NCBI GenBank assembly: GCA_024195585.1
Contig: SWBL01000014.1
Coordinates: 186,001 to 250,000 of the forward strand
Source of the DNA: Aureobasidium sp. EXF-3400
Taxonomy: Eukaryota > Ascomycota > Dothideomycetes > Dothideales > Saccotheciaceae
Length of the DNA stretch: 64,000 bases
Reading direction: 5' to 3'
Shown here in pieces: positions 24,057 to 36,249 of this stretch. Both the position numbers and the translations under genes were made by a program. Each line of letters starts with the position of its first letter. Position 1 is the first letter of the stretch. Under the pieces are notes generated by a model. The model saw only the letters and a list, made by a program, of their open reading frames with translations, was not told where the DNA came from and made no database searches.

Positions 24057-27000
24057 TCAAGCAACTGGCGCATCCCCTTGCTCGTCGAAATTGATCTGTC
24101 TCTTCTTCTTCCGTTTTGTTTTGACAGTCGCAACGTCGGCCTCTGCACCGGTGTTCTCTACTGCATCCTCCACATTCTCATCCTTAACCTTCTTCTTTTT
24201 CTTTTTCTTGACCACCGTGGTGTCTTGCGCATCATCACCTAATGGCTTTTCCGAGTCTAAAGGCTTCTCCTCTTCGGTCTTTGTTTTCGTCTTCTTCTTT
24301 TTGCGCTTGACTACAGTGCCTTCTTCGGGTATATGACTTGCTTCTACTCTCTCCTGTGCTCGCTGCATCTCCAAGCGGGCGCGTTCGACTTCCTTGATCG
24401 CCTTTGCCATCTCTTCTTCCTCTTGTTGGCGACGTTCAAAGTCTAGTTGTGTTTCGCGAGACGACGCGTCTTCTGACAGCGATAGTGACGACAGACCACT
24501 GCTGTCAACATGCAATGGAGACTTCTTGGGCCTGCTAAGAAGAGATGGCTTAGCCGGTACCGCTACAGAAGTTGGTGTGTCATCGCCGATCGTCTCGTCT
24601 TGAGCAATCTCGACACGTTTGTTGCGTGACTTTTTCGAGGCTTTGGATTTGCGCAGGCGGTCTGCTTCGGCCGCAGTATTGCTACTGTCTAGTTGTAGGT
24701 CCATGATAGGGATTGAGTCAATATCCAAATCTTCGCCATTACTGCTCTTGAGGATATTGTGCAACGGTGTCGAGGTTCCGGATCCGCGCTCGGAATCAAT
24801 GTAAAATGGATCATCGCGATAACGTTCGCGTCTCTCGGCCTTCTTCTTGGCGATGTCCTTCGGATCGATATTGCGGTCTTCGGACTGGTAAGATCCAGAC
24901 TGCTGTGCTTCTTTGGGCTCCAGATAGTCGGCGGCTGCTGTGGGCTGGACCGCTGTTGCCGAAGCCTTCTCGAAGTAGAACTTGGAAACATTATCTTCGT
25001 CGGGATACGACATGTCGTCATAGTCTGCTTGGGACAGAAGTATTTGCAAATTATCATTGATTGGCGTGTCAAGATCCAGTCCTTCGGTGAGGGGTACCTT
25101 TGTGAGCGCACCAAGAGCAACGGGATTCAGCTCCTGGCCCATGAAAAGGGAGGGTATAGCCTGAGTAAGTAATAGCGGGGCATCAACGAATCCATCGTCG
25201 TCACCCTCGACAGCATGTGCTTGAATTGCTTCGGAGGTGACACGCATCAATTCCAAGTATTCAACAGCTCTTTCTTGAACTTCAAGATTGGGATGTTGTA
25301 CAAGCGGTTCCAAAAAGTGAATAATTCTAGCCATTAGCAGATCAGTTTGTGATTTTCGAGAGGCGGTCCATGATCTTTCTTGGTTCGAGGTCAAACGAAC
25401 AAAGACTTTGGGTATAGCCTGGACGTAGATGGCAAGGATATTGGAAGGGAGCTGGGCGCTCGAAGAGTGGAGCAGTGAACTCAAGACAGATTGCGGGTCA
25501 GGAAGCAGATCAGGGTATTCACCGACCATCCAGGCTACAGAAGCGAGAACGGCTTGGGCACCATTGCCAGAGGCAGGGAACATGTCTCTTCTCCGCTCGA
25601 CTATCATGAGCGATTGAGCAGCAGCCACAGCTTCAGGGCGCACACTTTTCACGCGAACAGCAACATTCTGAAGTTCGAGGCCAATGTTGTGAGCGACGTC
25701 TTTCGTGGACTTTGGAGAATTGTCCGAAGTCTGGGCGCTCACGGTTGGGCAGTGACCAACAAGGTCGACCAATATGCCAACATACCACTCAAAGTCGGTA
25801 ATGTTGGAATATGTGTCTCTTGAGCACATGTCCAGTATCTTCTCGATGACACTCTGGCGGTAGTCTTCAGGAAGCGACGGGGCTTCAGAAGAGCGCGCTT
25901 CTCGCCTTCGCAACGATTCAGCTGCCTCTTCGTCATCCGAGTCCCCCGAAGGAACTACGCCAGCATGCATGCCTCTGTCGTTGGTCGGATCATCAGCGGC
26001 CGAGGCCGGAGTAGCCTCTCTAAGCTGTCGAAGAAGACGTTCAACAATAGGCATGAGGTTGCTAGAATCGACCATTCCAGAGACCAAATCTAGAGCTCTG
26101 GTACGAATCGAGATATCGGGATCATCAATACACTCAACAACAACGTCAGAGTGTAATGCGACAAGCTGAGGATGAGAAGCAACGATCTTGTTGAAGGCAA
26201 GCAGAGCGACGTATTTCAAGTTGGGGTCACCCTCAACAACAAGCATGCCGCGGAGCTTGCTCACACAGAGACGAGCGATCTCATCTCCTTCGACAGTTCC
26301 TTCTGCACCGTCCAGAATGCCACCCTGAATAATACCGTTAATACACTCGTAGAGCAAACTCATTGCGGGAGTTGTCTTGATCAAAGTTGTCAGGGGAGGC
26401 AGGAGCTTCTTGATCAGTCTGGGCTCCAGGGGTACAAGGGTAGCGAAGAGCTTGATGATCTTGATGGCCATCCAGTTGTTGGAGCCTTGGACCAGTAACT
26501 CAAAGAGACGAGGAGCCAGGGGCAAGAAATCGTGTGGCCTTCTCCAGCCTAGCTCACAGACGACATTGATGATGGCAGCAGTGACGCTCGAATCCTCGTT
26601 CTCGTCAAGCAGACGCTCTTTTATCTTTGGCCATGCTGGGCGAAGGGTCTCTGGGTAGACCAGGGCCAGACGGTATAGGGTGACAATGGTCTTCTTGCGA
26701 ATTGTGGGCGAGGAATGAGTGAGGCGGGGTAGGAGGTCAGTCAAGAGCGAGTTGGCCATGGAGGGGTTGACGACATGAGGAATGGTGACCAGGGGAAGAC
26801 CGATGGTAGGAAGTTGCGGCGAGTTCAGGTCCTTCTTGAGCAGGTTCTCGGCCAGCATCAAGACCTCGGTGTCTGGGCGGAAGGTCTGGACAGCAGCGAG
26901 ATAGCCGACGCGCTTCTGCAGGTACTTCTGGCTGGACATGACCTCGAGAACGTTGAACGAGGCCCAAGACATGTCGTGGCCGAACATTTCGAGGTAGACG

Positions 27001-27205
27001 AGCTTGAGTAGAGCCGTGGCCTTGTTGTCCATGTCAGGACTGCGAACTTCGCGGCGGCATTCCTTCAGACTGTTCTGTATGTATTCCTTCTCATTGCCCT
27101 TGTGATTCCGCATGCCCCGGATAAGGGCGTAAAGATCTTTTTCGAACCTGGTCGTAGTAAGTCGCCGTCGCTATGGCCATAGTCGCATCTTGGTGAAGCC
27201 TACAT
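24057..27205 (-). CDS. APL5: AP-3 adaptor complex subunit delta
   Basis: 1030 residues, coded by 27205-27204 and 27147-24057. The adaptin N-terminal HEAT/armadillo solenoid runs from residue 1 to about 600, beginning with the delta-specific FEKDLYALIRGMRNHKGNE and containing the KATALLKLVYLEMFGHDMSW and NPSMANSLLTDLLPRLTHSSPT-type segments. The C-terminal 350 residues are a charged hinge with lysine-rich blocks (KKKKKKVKDE) typical of delta. Known role: large subunit of the AP-3 coat for Golgi/endosome-to-vacuole traffic. The start codon appears to be split AT|G by a 56-nt GTAGGC...CCAG intron, because only then does the protein begin with MFEKDL. An alternative start is the internal ATG at 27113, which would lose the first 12 conserved residues. 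Head-to-head with MED8. Confidence 0.9.
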
Positions 27206-27542
27206 GATTGCGCTGCGGGCCTACAAGGCGTCACGCGAGGTTGAGTGCGGTCGCAGAGATAGCTTTGTGGTCCTATATCGATACCGGCATTATATCTGCA
27301 GCATAGCGAGCGCGAATCGAAAGAGTGTCTGCAAGAAGATGGCGACTCGTCGTGTTTGCTAATCAACACCGCTCGACCACTTTGGAGAGTCTCGGTCAAA
27401 GTGGCAGGAGCGAGCGTCATCGCGCATAACCCACCACTTGGATATGTGTCGGCTTGTGCAATTCCATCCCACGCTTATGCAGCTCCACCATCAGCGAGCA
27501 TTCTATCCATCAACTCTCTCTTTTACTGATATACCTAACAAC
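27206..27542. promoter_or_regulatory. Bidirectional promoter between AP-3 delta and MED8
   Basis: Only 337 bp separate the two divergent start codons, so promoters and leaders must share this stretch. I see no clear TATA box. Confidence 0.5.
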
Positions 27543-28387
27543 ATGTCGGTTGAATCGCTGCGCTCACTAGAGCAGGTGCGCCAGCGTCTGAACACGCTCG
27601 CCAACACGATTGGCAAACTGCTGCACGATCTAGACAGCAACGACCCCCTCCCTTCGTGGTATGCGACAAGACCATGCTCGTGCCCATCCAACTGCTCACT
27701 AATGCCCAAGCCCTTGAACACAGGCCCTCACTGCAAAACTCTGCCAACCTACTCTACCACAACCTCGACTCGCTCCACAAGGTCCTTGCCGGTGCTCAGC
27801 CTCTCCTCGCAAACGCTCACGTCTACCCTCTGCCCTCGTACCCAGGCCGCACCCAGGAAGACCTGCTCACCCAACTGCTGCGCAAAAAGTTACAGCCACA
27901 AGTCGAAGACTGGATTGCCAATGGCGAACGACATGCCGCGGATAATGCTATCGACCCCAATCACACCAATGGCTCCTCTGCGAATCCTACTGTTTCCGAT
28001 CCACAACCCATGAGCACAACCCAGTTGACCGATCTCTGGGAATGGGCCGGTCGGGAAGGCAACAGAATCGCTCGCGACATGGGCGCTGACGCCTTTGACG
28101 ACGTTTTCACCCTCGAAGAACACGAACTCGGCATCGAGACTATCGTTACTGGTCTGCGTCGCAAACTGTGGGATAGCGACGACGAAGACGAGGACGAAGA
28201 AGGGGATGCACAAGCAAAAGCAAAAGACGACAAACACCTCGATATGGATGTGGACATGGTAGACACCATCCCCGAGCCTGTTAAAAGACTACAACGACAC
28301 AATGTCGACCCTTCAAAGCCGCCAATGAGCATCGAACACATATTGAGATTCGCTCTGACCGCCAGAGAACCCCCGAACGCCGTGTAA
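27543..28387 (+). CDS. MED8: Mediator complex subunit 8
   Basis: Two exons: 27543-27658 and 27724-28387, giving 259 residues. The join at tryptophan 39 yields NDPLPSWPSLQNSANLLYHNL, matching the conserved MED8 N-terminal helix pair (ESLRSLEQVRQRLNTLANTI). An internal acidic run lies at about 200-230, and the C-terminal helix (PPMSIEHILRFALTAREP) is typical of fungal MED8. Known role: a head-module subunit that contacts MED18/MED20 and TBP in RNA polymerase II pre-initiation. Without removal of the 65-nt intron, two overlapping frames appear (27438-28013 and 27656-28387); neither alone is the protein. Confidence 0.9.
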
Positions 28388-29178
28388 TCAGCCTTCTACG
28401 CTACTGCTTTGCTCTTTTTCACATATGCCATGACCGAACAGGTCGTTCTGCTATTTAAAAGCTAGAGCTTGTCATAAGGCTCAAGTTCAAAGGGATACGT
28501 TACTGTGGTGCTGTGGACAAGTCTCATAGATATCGAGAGAAATGAAGCTTGAATTCAGATGCGCCGAATGATCTGGTCAGAATAACGTGACTTGAATGCA
28601 AACCCCACCCCCTCCCCTATGTCAGCCTAGCTATCTATTTCAAATCGCCATTCAGGAACCCGTCGCACAATAAAGGTTTCACTCGCATGTAGTTCATGTC
28701 CCTTCCCGCCTTGCCTGTTCCTGTCTTTCTCGTGTCCCTCGTGTCATTCCGTCTTCACACCTCATGCCCCTTCGTTGACAAATGAATGTTTCCGTCTACA
28801 TCGCTTCCGTGAAAAAAATACTTGTGCGAAATAACGACATCCAATCAAGACTCGCAGGAGGATATGCAATAATCAAAACGCGTGATCAGGGTTGACAGTT
28901 GCTGTGTGCAGAGCATGACTTGAGTCGTCTCATCTTTGTGCCGCGGTCGGATCTTTCTCGTGAGGCTCAAGTGATGTCCTGAATCTTTGAATCACTCTCA
29001 CAGATCTTGTTGTCGGTGTTTGAGCCGAGGGCATTGGTGATACGATTGCACTCCGAAGTCGGTCGTTGGTGTTTCCTGTCCAGCAAGTGTGAATTGCGTA
29101 AGAAGTGTCCGTGATGATAACCATAGTTTCATGTTGCTGGTGTTCTCGGTGAGGTTGGCTTTGAACGCTGATAGTGTT
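28388..29178. other. Intergenic region downstream of MED8
   Basis: Holds the MED8 3' UTR and unassigned sequence. No supported gene. Confidence 0.4.
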
Positions 29179-29361
29179 TCATCGCCATTTGTTGACAATG
29201 TGAGCATCCCGAGAGGAGGGCTCAGAAGGTCCATATCTGACACCAGGACCGTAGTTGTGAACGACAACCTTGGTGCTGGATACAACTGGTTTGCCGCCGG
29301 ACGAGTTGGACGAGGGCGTCTTGCCGCCCGAAGACTTGGAGGAGGTGTTGTTCGAGGGCAT
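29179..29361 (-). CDS. Small Ser/Gly/Lys-rich hypothetical protein
   Basis: A 60-codon frame starting at ATG 29361. The N-terminal 30 residues are Ser/Gly/Lys-rich and low complexity, followed by a short patterned part (STKVVVHNYGPGV). I do not recognise a family. A TATAAAG sequence on the minus strand near 29531-29537, some 170-180 nt upstream, is consistent with a promoter. The true 3' end may lie in another exon further down, since open frames continue to about 28930 in other phases, but no clear splice joins them. Confidence 0.35.
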   Translation of the reverse strand: MPSNNTSSKSSGGKTPSSNSSGGKPVVSSTKVVVHNYGPGVRYGPSEPSSRDAHIVNKWR

Positions 29362-30855
29362 GATGATGGTATGCGGTAGAGATAATGGGATCGAATGTGG
29401 TTGTATTGTTGTTTGGTTGTGGTGTTGGTTTGGCGTGCAGTCGTGATGTTACTTGCTAGTTGGTGGGCAGATGGAATATGGTAAGTGGGAGAGGGAAGAA
29501 AAGGTCAATCTCTTACGGCACAGACGTGGTCTTTATACTTGGAAGGGGAGAGGAACAAGGGAACAACCAAGAGGTCAGTGGCTATGCGGCCAAGGCACAT
29601 CCACCCTCTCTGCGACGAGGTGTGCCACGATGATGAGATGGACCAAGTTGACGCAAGCAAACCTCGGCCGCGGCCGCGACTGCACAATGTTGAGGGACTT
29701 GGGCCGAAAGTAACAGGCAACTACGTCGTGACCTTGCTCGGCCACCGACCTACCAGGACACAGCCCCAAGGACCGAAGAGTCATACTCTCAAGGCGACAG
29801 ACCAAGGACAGCAAGGCCGAAGCACCGTTGGCATGATGCCAAAGGCAGCCGTCAAGGACCAGAGCGTTGAAGACTCGAATTCCATGCGCGTTACACAGTC
29901 TAAGGGGGTACCTGCAGTACTCCAGGCACAACTCGGTTGTTAGGATACGATGCAAGGAACGAGCAGGTCAATGAGAGAGAGCTGATGTTTAGGCTGCCAT
30001 CCACCCGTCCTCAGGCTAGTGGCTGCCTGGGGGGTACGTTCGTCGGTGTACACATCCCTCAGAATGTAACAGCAGGATGCGATGGCAGCGCAGCATCACC
30101 GCCAGAACAGCACTTCGGTGATGTAGTTTCGATAGAGGCGGTGCTACAATCAAAGGGCGGCGCAGTTGAGGTGAAGCTGCCAAAGATGGAGTCAAGTCGC
30201 GTTGGTGGCCCGTGCATCGAGCACGCGGCCAACACGAAACCCAATCTGCCCTGTTTCAAACAACCTTCTCTGACAGAGGAATCGATGAGAATAGAACACG
30301 GGTGGTTGTCCCTCTCCACTCGGAACCTGAGAACGCGTTACACTGAGGAGCCATGTGTCTGCGTGTAGACCAATCTCGTATCTCGTGCCCTGCCGTCACA
30401 AACACATCGCCAACACCCGCGTCATGCCTTCACATGTAAGTGGACGCAGGTCCATTCAGCAAGTACAAAAGACTGTCATCGCTATGCGATATGTCACATG
30501 AATACAGATCCTGGCTGTTGACGGATAGAGATGTCTCCGACTTATGCCGCCCAAGCAATCAACAATAGACAAGATTAGACATCATGGTTCATGTGCCTAT
30601 GAAGCATCGTCCTTCGCGTCACTGATGTGTAGCCATCCCAGAGCAGTCACTCCGTCCCTCCTCGAGCTTCCTCCGCACATTTACAGCAACTCGAATTCGT
30701 CTCATCGCTTATTCTCCCACTCGACCTTTCTTATGCATAACAAGATATTGCAATGTTGTACTAGACATGTCAAATAGACTGTTTCATTGATCAGATCAAG
30801 ACATCTCAGACTGGCTAGCCGCTGTTATACAAGATGCATGCTGAAATCATCGTCA
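29362..30855. other. Intergenic region, no gene supported
   Basis: 1.5 kb with overlapping unconvincing frames (for example 29485-29943 and 29937-30368 on plus). They lack domain-like composition and overlap heavily with frames on the opposite strand. Confidence 0.4.
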
Positions 30856-32385
30856 TTAGATCTTGAGAGCTTTCATGGCCTCCCCTGGATCTTGCTCAAG
30901 CTCGTCTCTGAGAATCTTGATCTGCTTCTTGAGCTGTTGCCACAAAGGAAGCTTGTCCAAGTCGGTGTCATGGTGTCCTTCTTCCTTACCGCTGACTGCC
31001 AGAGCTAGCAAGGATGCCACAAAGGCCTCCTGCATATATGCAAAGGAGAAGCCATCGGTGATCGACGACACTGCCTCACAGACTCTGTCTGGAAACTCAA
31101 CCTCTTTGTTATCCTTGAGTTTCGCCTGCCAGAACTTTGCGTACTTGACACGCTGCTCGTGATTCGGGTTGGGGAAAAGGTACTTGCGATCGAAGCGGGA
31201 AGGACGCTTGGAAATTCCGGGATCCAGACGATCGAGGTGACTGGAAGAAGCAGTCAGCAAAAGTCCTACTACGGCGGTTCAACCTCTCCATGAGCCTGTT
31301 CTAGCCATCGTGCTCGCTGGTTGTCTGATACATAGCCCACCAAATCGGTTCATTGAGCCTTTCACATACTTTGTGGATCCAACCATGAAGATTCCATCGT
31401 TCGAACGCAGGCCATCCACCTCATTCAGGAAGTAACTGCGGGTTTGATTGGTGATGATGGAGTCGAGATCCTCAAATATAAGGAAGCAGGGGGCGTAACG
31501 ACGAGCTTGTCCGAAGATCAGGGAGAGTGAGTACTCAGGGCCACCGTAACTGCGAGTTGTAAGCTTCCAGCTACGTCAGATCAAAATATATACATACCTA
31601 ACGAGTGACTTGACGTATAGAGTAGGAACCGGGTCCTTGCGTTTGTAGAGCGAGTGCATCAAAGCCTTAATACTGATCGTTTTTCCGTTCCCGGGGGGAC
31701 CCCAAAAAATGGAGCCTCTTTTCCAAGGCACCTTGAGCTTTTGGTAAGTATCTTGGCCATCGTAGAAGTTGTCGACAGTTTTGATCAGGTCTTTCTTCAT
31801 GTCTTCGTCGAGGATGACATTGCTCCATTCTGCTTCCTGAATGCTATCCCACAACTCGTGGTTCTTCTGCCAGTAGCCTTGATCAAAGACAAGGACTGCT
31901 CCATTCACGCTGTTGGTAAAGCGCCCAGCTTCGAGCAGAAGCTTCTCGGTTGCCTGGATCGAAGAGGACAAGACGTACTGGTTGCGGACGACTGGATAGT
32001 ATCCTTGACCGTCACGACCTTCGGCAATGTAGACCACATACTCCTTACCCTCCCAATCGACCAGGAACTTGCCAAACTTGACGCTGTCAACTAGTCTACC
32101 CTGGTCGCCAGTGAGGCGCTTGGCAGGCGGTGCAAAATCTCGAAGGTACAAACGGTCGTTCTCTTTGTCGATTGGAGCAGCAGCGGCCTTTCCAGAGGCA
32201 GCGAACGCCATGATGTTGCATGAGCTCACCGGCGTCACAGTTAGGTGTAGTTGGGGATACTCGCGGCGAATAGCTTCGATCAGCACGGCATTGGTGTCCA
32301 CGCGAACGCCGGAGGCATGTTCGAAGTATGCATTTGATGTCTCATTGGCGAAGCTCGGGTTGGAAACAAAGTTCTCTCCCGTCAT
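30856..32385 (-). CDS. AAA-type ATPase
   Basis: Three exons: 32385-31598, 31549-31370 and 31240-30856, giving 450 residues. Introns are 48 and 129 nt. A 190-residue N-terminal region of unknown fold precedes an AAA module. It has a Walker A at about 236-243 (GPPGNGKT), a Walker B-like LIFEDLDS, and the sensor-1/second-region segment reading GSTNHLDRLDPGI across the last junction, with RPSRFDRKY holding the arginine finger. The C-terminal helical lid includes SFAYMQEAFVASLLALAV. This architecture is common in filamentous ascomycetes and is sometimes labelled YjoB-like; no precise substrate is known to me. No membrane segment distinguishes it as Bcs1. It is divergent from the dehydrogenase gene. 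Confidence 0.85.
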
Positions 32386-33184
32386 GATGGAGAGACTGGT
32401 GGTGGATGTGCTTAGTATCCAGAATGTGTCTTTATTCTCGAGTTGAGATGTGACGCAGTCACAGCGGGATTCGTCGGTAAGTAATGTGTGCAGTCTTGCA
32501 AGAAGCCCTGGGTCGTGCAGGGAAGAGAGAAGAGGAGTGAAGGGGACAAGATAAACAAGATAGCAAGGTGATGCCTAGCTTGCGAGGCGCGGGGTACCGA
32601 AGGAACGAGCTATCGAAGGATGCAGTCCAACGAGTGCAGGAGATCATCGTCTCTGAGTTCAGATCCTTCTATTTTCGTCTTGTATTCCAGGCACCAGCAC
32701 ATGTCGTTTTTTCATTCCATAAAAGAGCCTCCGAACTGATAATATAGAACCATGCGCATGTGGAGTGCTCATCAGGGTATTCAGCCAGGGTATCCCACCT
32801 AGCATGGAGACCATGACGTCACTTGAGATTCTGTCCAGCCTGGTCGGCAGACTGTACTGGCGCACTTCGACGTCGAGTATTATGCTATGCCACTGATGAT
32901 ACACATGTCATCGTAGGAAAACTTGTCCAGTCTCATGGTTCTAGGAGAAGAGACATCCATTGCGTGCTTGAATGTTGGAATGGCGTCGGTAACAACAAGG
33001 CAATAACACCGATTGCGGGGGCTTCCACGTCTTTCTAGAGCACGCCTGATGCGTAATATGAGGTTCATGACTTTACGCCTCAAACCAGGAACCATAACCA
33101 TACCTTGTCTCCCCAGTCATACATATTGAGCATTTGAACAAAACAACAACTAAGCCGATCTCGTTACACTCAAATACTCCAATC
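32386..33184. promoter_or_regulatory. Divergent promoter region between AAA ATPase and SDR
   Basis: 800 bp between head-to-head starts. Small frames only, none supported. Confidence 0.35.
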
Positions 33185-34163
33185 ATGTCGACTGTCCTAT
33201 CACTCGAAGGAAAGACTGCCATCGTTACTGGAGGTGCTGGAGGCCTAGGTCTCGCTATCACAGAACTCTTCCTGGAAGCAGGAGCAAATGTGGTCGCTGC
33301 CGACATCAACACGGATCTGGTCCAGAAATTTGAGGCTTCTCACGACAAGTCGAAAACATTTGCCGTCGAAGCAAATGTGACGCTAGAGGATGACATACAT
33401 GATTTGTTCAAAGCAACAATCAAGCGATTTGGTCAAATCGACATCATCGTCAACAATGCAGGACTTACTGATCGTCTTGGTGAGTAAATCCAGGCCAATT
33501 GACACAGCAAGTGGTTGCGTGGTTCCTTAGTGTCGTGTTCCTCGAGATTGGTGGCCAACACGAAGGACTCGTGAATTGCGTGTGAAGAAGGTCGATTTGT
33601 TTCTTTATGAGGCTGGGTTTGCTGACTCACTGCGTTTTTAGATCCGGTAGGCTCATTAGAGAAGGACCTTTGGGACCGTATCATCGCGGTAAATCTGACT
33701 GCCCCCATGATGGTCACCAAGCTTGGCGTGAACCACATGTTAGAGAAAAAGATCAAGGGCTCGATCATCAACATCGGATCCGTGGCCGCGCTACGCGGCT
33801 TTGCAGCTGGTAAATTGGGTTTCCACAAAGATAAAGTTGAACACGGTGCTAACACGCTTCTTCGCAGGCGCTGCTTATACCTCATCGAAGCATGGTCTTG
33901 TAGGCTTGACAAAAAACACAGCTGCGTTCTACACGGAAAAGGGTATCCGGTGCAATGCTGTCCTCCCGTCAGGAATGGAGACCAACATCTCCAGTACCAT
34001 CAAAAGTATAAACGACGAGGGCTATCTTACCATGATGAAGGGACCCGTGACCATGGTCAATCCCAAGGAGGTTGCTCAGACCGTCTTGTTCCTGGCCTCA
34101 GATGCCTCGAGCACAGTAAGCGGATCATGTATCGCTACAGACCTTGGTTATGCAGCTTCTTGA
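33185..34163 (+). CDS. Short-chain dehydrogenase/reductase (classical SDR)
   Basis: Three exons: 33185-33479, 33642-33809 and 33868-34163, giving 252 residues, the normal classical SDR length. The cofactor motif TGGAGGLG is at 15-22. An aspartate (D40) ends strand beta-2, which usually favours NAD(H). NNAG is at 90-93, and the catalytic set N116, S145, Y158, K162 is complete. The C-terminus (VLFLASDASSTVSGSCIATDLGY) is typical of FabG-like enzymes that act on 3-oxoacyl, sugar or polyol substrates; the substrate cannot be predicted. The first intron is 162 nt, longer than its neighbours. No pathway partner is adjacent. Confidence 0.92.
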
Positions 34164-36249
34164 TCCAAGCATCTAGAACACCAAGAAATCAATTGTTGCA
34201 ACACACAATCTCCACACGCCGTGCGCAAAACAGATCAGGGATAATCTTACGATTGGGACATGCATCGTAACCTCGTGCAAAGACGCGAGTGAAAAGGCGG
34301 GCTGTTCAGACTTTGTGATGTTCTCGTACGCAAGCATCCTGGGAGATGCTAGCTGGCAAGACATGGTTTGACGCCAGTAGTAAAGTGGAGTGTCGGTGAG
34401 GATGATCAATAATGTCGCTTCAAAACATATAAACTTAATGTTGAGTAATAATATAGAGAACATGTGCATACCCAATCAGGAACCTCATCAGCGTAGCTGC
34501 AGGCTAGTACATGAACAGCGAGGGCTAAGTGTACTGTACTCTATGCTATTCTCGTTCGACCCTTCGGTGGTTTTCTGATTGGCCTCGCCTTACCAACGAG
34601 AGGGCTCTCATCCTTCCGCGCTCGCTAGCTGAACCACAAAGCTGCGAATAAAGACGAGTCGCGCAGGTCAACCCATGTCGACTCCATACTGTCTACTTGC
34701 ATAGGATGTTTCAGAGTTGAAAACAGGAGCTGTAGGATTCTGGGCCGCAGAAGTGCGGGATTAAGAGCGTGAGACTTGGGAGAATATCACAATCGTTGCA
34801 AGTGTATAACAAGAACTTCCAGAAGAACATCATACATGCTGGAGCGTCTGCGTTGGTGACCCAGTACTACCAAGGCGTTGACCGGTAACGGCCCTTGGAC
34901 AGTGTGCACGAGTATCGTTTTTGTCATCCACGGCATCTCGGATAGAACTGGCGGGCGAGAGCTCGTTGATCCATCACCGTGCACACTATCCGCCAGATCT
35001 CCGTTCCGCCGGCCCATTCGTCGTGTCATACAACCGAACATTACCAAACCGAAATCACCAGCGAGAACCGAGGGCTCGAGACAACATCCGGCGCTCGAGA
35101 TTTCGAGCATTTGTAAGGTGTCCACAACAGCGACAGAGGCGTGCGCAAACCCCTTGATGAAGCGTTCGTGCGGCTCGCGTTTACCTTTTCGCGACGGGCT
35201 CGCGGCTATTGATCGACGGATAATCATGCACCGAAGGAGAAGATCGGTCGAGCAAGCGATTAGCCGAGAGCAGACTCAGAAAGGGAACACGAGATGCAGC
35301 AATTTGAGCATTCTGCAAGCCGGCGCGATGTTGTGAACAATATTTTGATTGACCTGCCTGAATGGACGAACTTTCACTTGGTTGAGATGAAGCCTTTTCG
35401 CGCACTGATGGCGTTGCTTGGCCTCGAGAGGTAAGCAAATTATTCACGTTCGGTGGCGTTTCGTTATTTGCTTTGCGACGCCTGAAAGCCAGACTCTCGA
35501 CATCTGTCATCCATCTGGGAAGCCACGGCATCGGAGACAAGCTCTCGCGATGGCGCACTTCGAGAATGGAAACGACGAGCAAAGGCATCACGCGCGGGGT
35601 GCAGAGACTCAAAGGGTGCCGCGGCAAAGGATCGTCGCCTGGGCTGACATCGTCGAATTGTTGGCAACAAGTCCCAGGATATATGCAATCGGTTTGAGAG
35701 CCATTGTGTCGGCTTCCTCGAGCGAACTCTCGACACACCCAGAGACATGGCTCATGCAGGGTATGCAAGGACCTCGCGGAGACGGCGGCTTGTCGGACAT
35801 TGTTGAGGTCCTCCGGACAACTGACAACGAGGCCATACGTAAAATTTCGTGTGCTTACACTATGTCCTACTAAGGGAAGCCTCAGGAATAGGTCTCAAAG
35901 ACACTTGACAGATCAGGGAATCGAACCACTTGATCACTAGGTAGGGTTGACAAAGCAATTGTGGTTGGAAACAAGACAAGCAACGGTTCTGTCCCTCACA
36001 ACATCAGCGGCACATCAGGACCTTCCGCACGCTAGCCAGAGCTAAACAGACTCCACGCGGAGTACCCCAGGTAAACAATCTCGTCATGAGCTAGCGGTAC
36101 CGAATATATTATGTAGCTCCCCCCTTGCCGTTCGATTTTTTCCATCTCTCCGCATTATCAACCCTCCTATCCCTTCGACTCGATCCACTTGCTGGTAGCA
36201 GTCCACTCCATCTCTTCTCAACTTCTCCTCAACACAACAATCCTCCAAT
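34164..36249. other. Gene-poor region upstream of the acetate transporter
   Basis: 2.1 kb. Several frames of 75-195 codons overlap on both strands around 34780-35940, but none looks like a protein. A short tRNA-like box (GGTTCGATTCC on minus, near 35920) has no matching cloverleaf. The last 100 bp is pyrimidine-rich, as in strong fungal promoters. Confidence 0.4.

Noticed and set aside
27438..28013. 191-codon plus frame over MED8
   Set aside because: It runs through the MED8 intron in the wrong phase; the spliced model gives the conserved MED8 protein.
29485..29943. 152-codon plus-strand frame
   Set aside because: Charged, low-complexity-like composition with no motif, overlapped by open frames on the other strand; no promoter or splice support.
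35181..35873. Overlapping frames of up to 195 codons on both strands
   Set aside because: No domain or consistent splice model on either strand; probably chance frames in GC-richer DNA.
35915..35940. tRNA-like T-arm (GGTTCGATTCC on minus)
   Set aside because: No matching acceptor, D or anticodon stems; the T stem itself pairs poorly.
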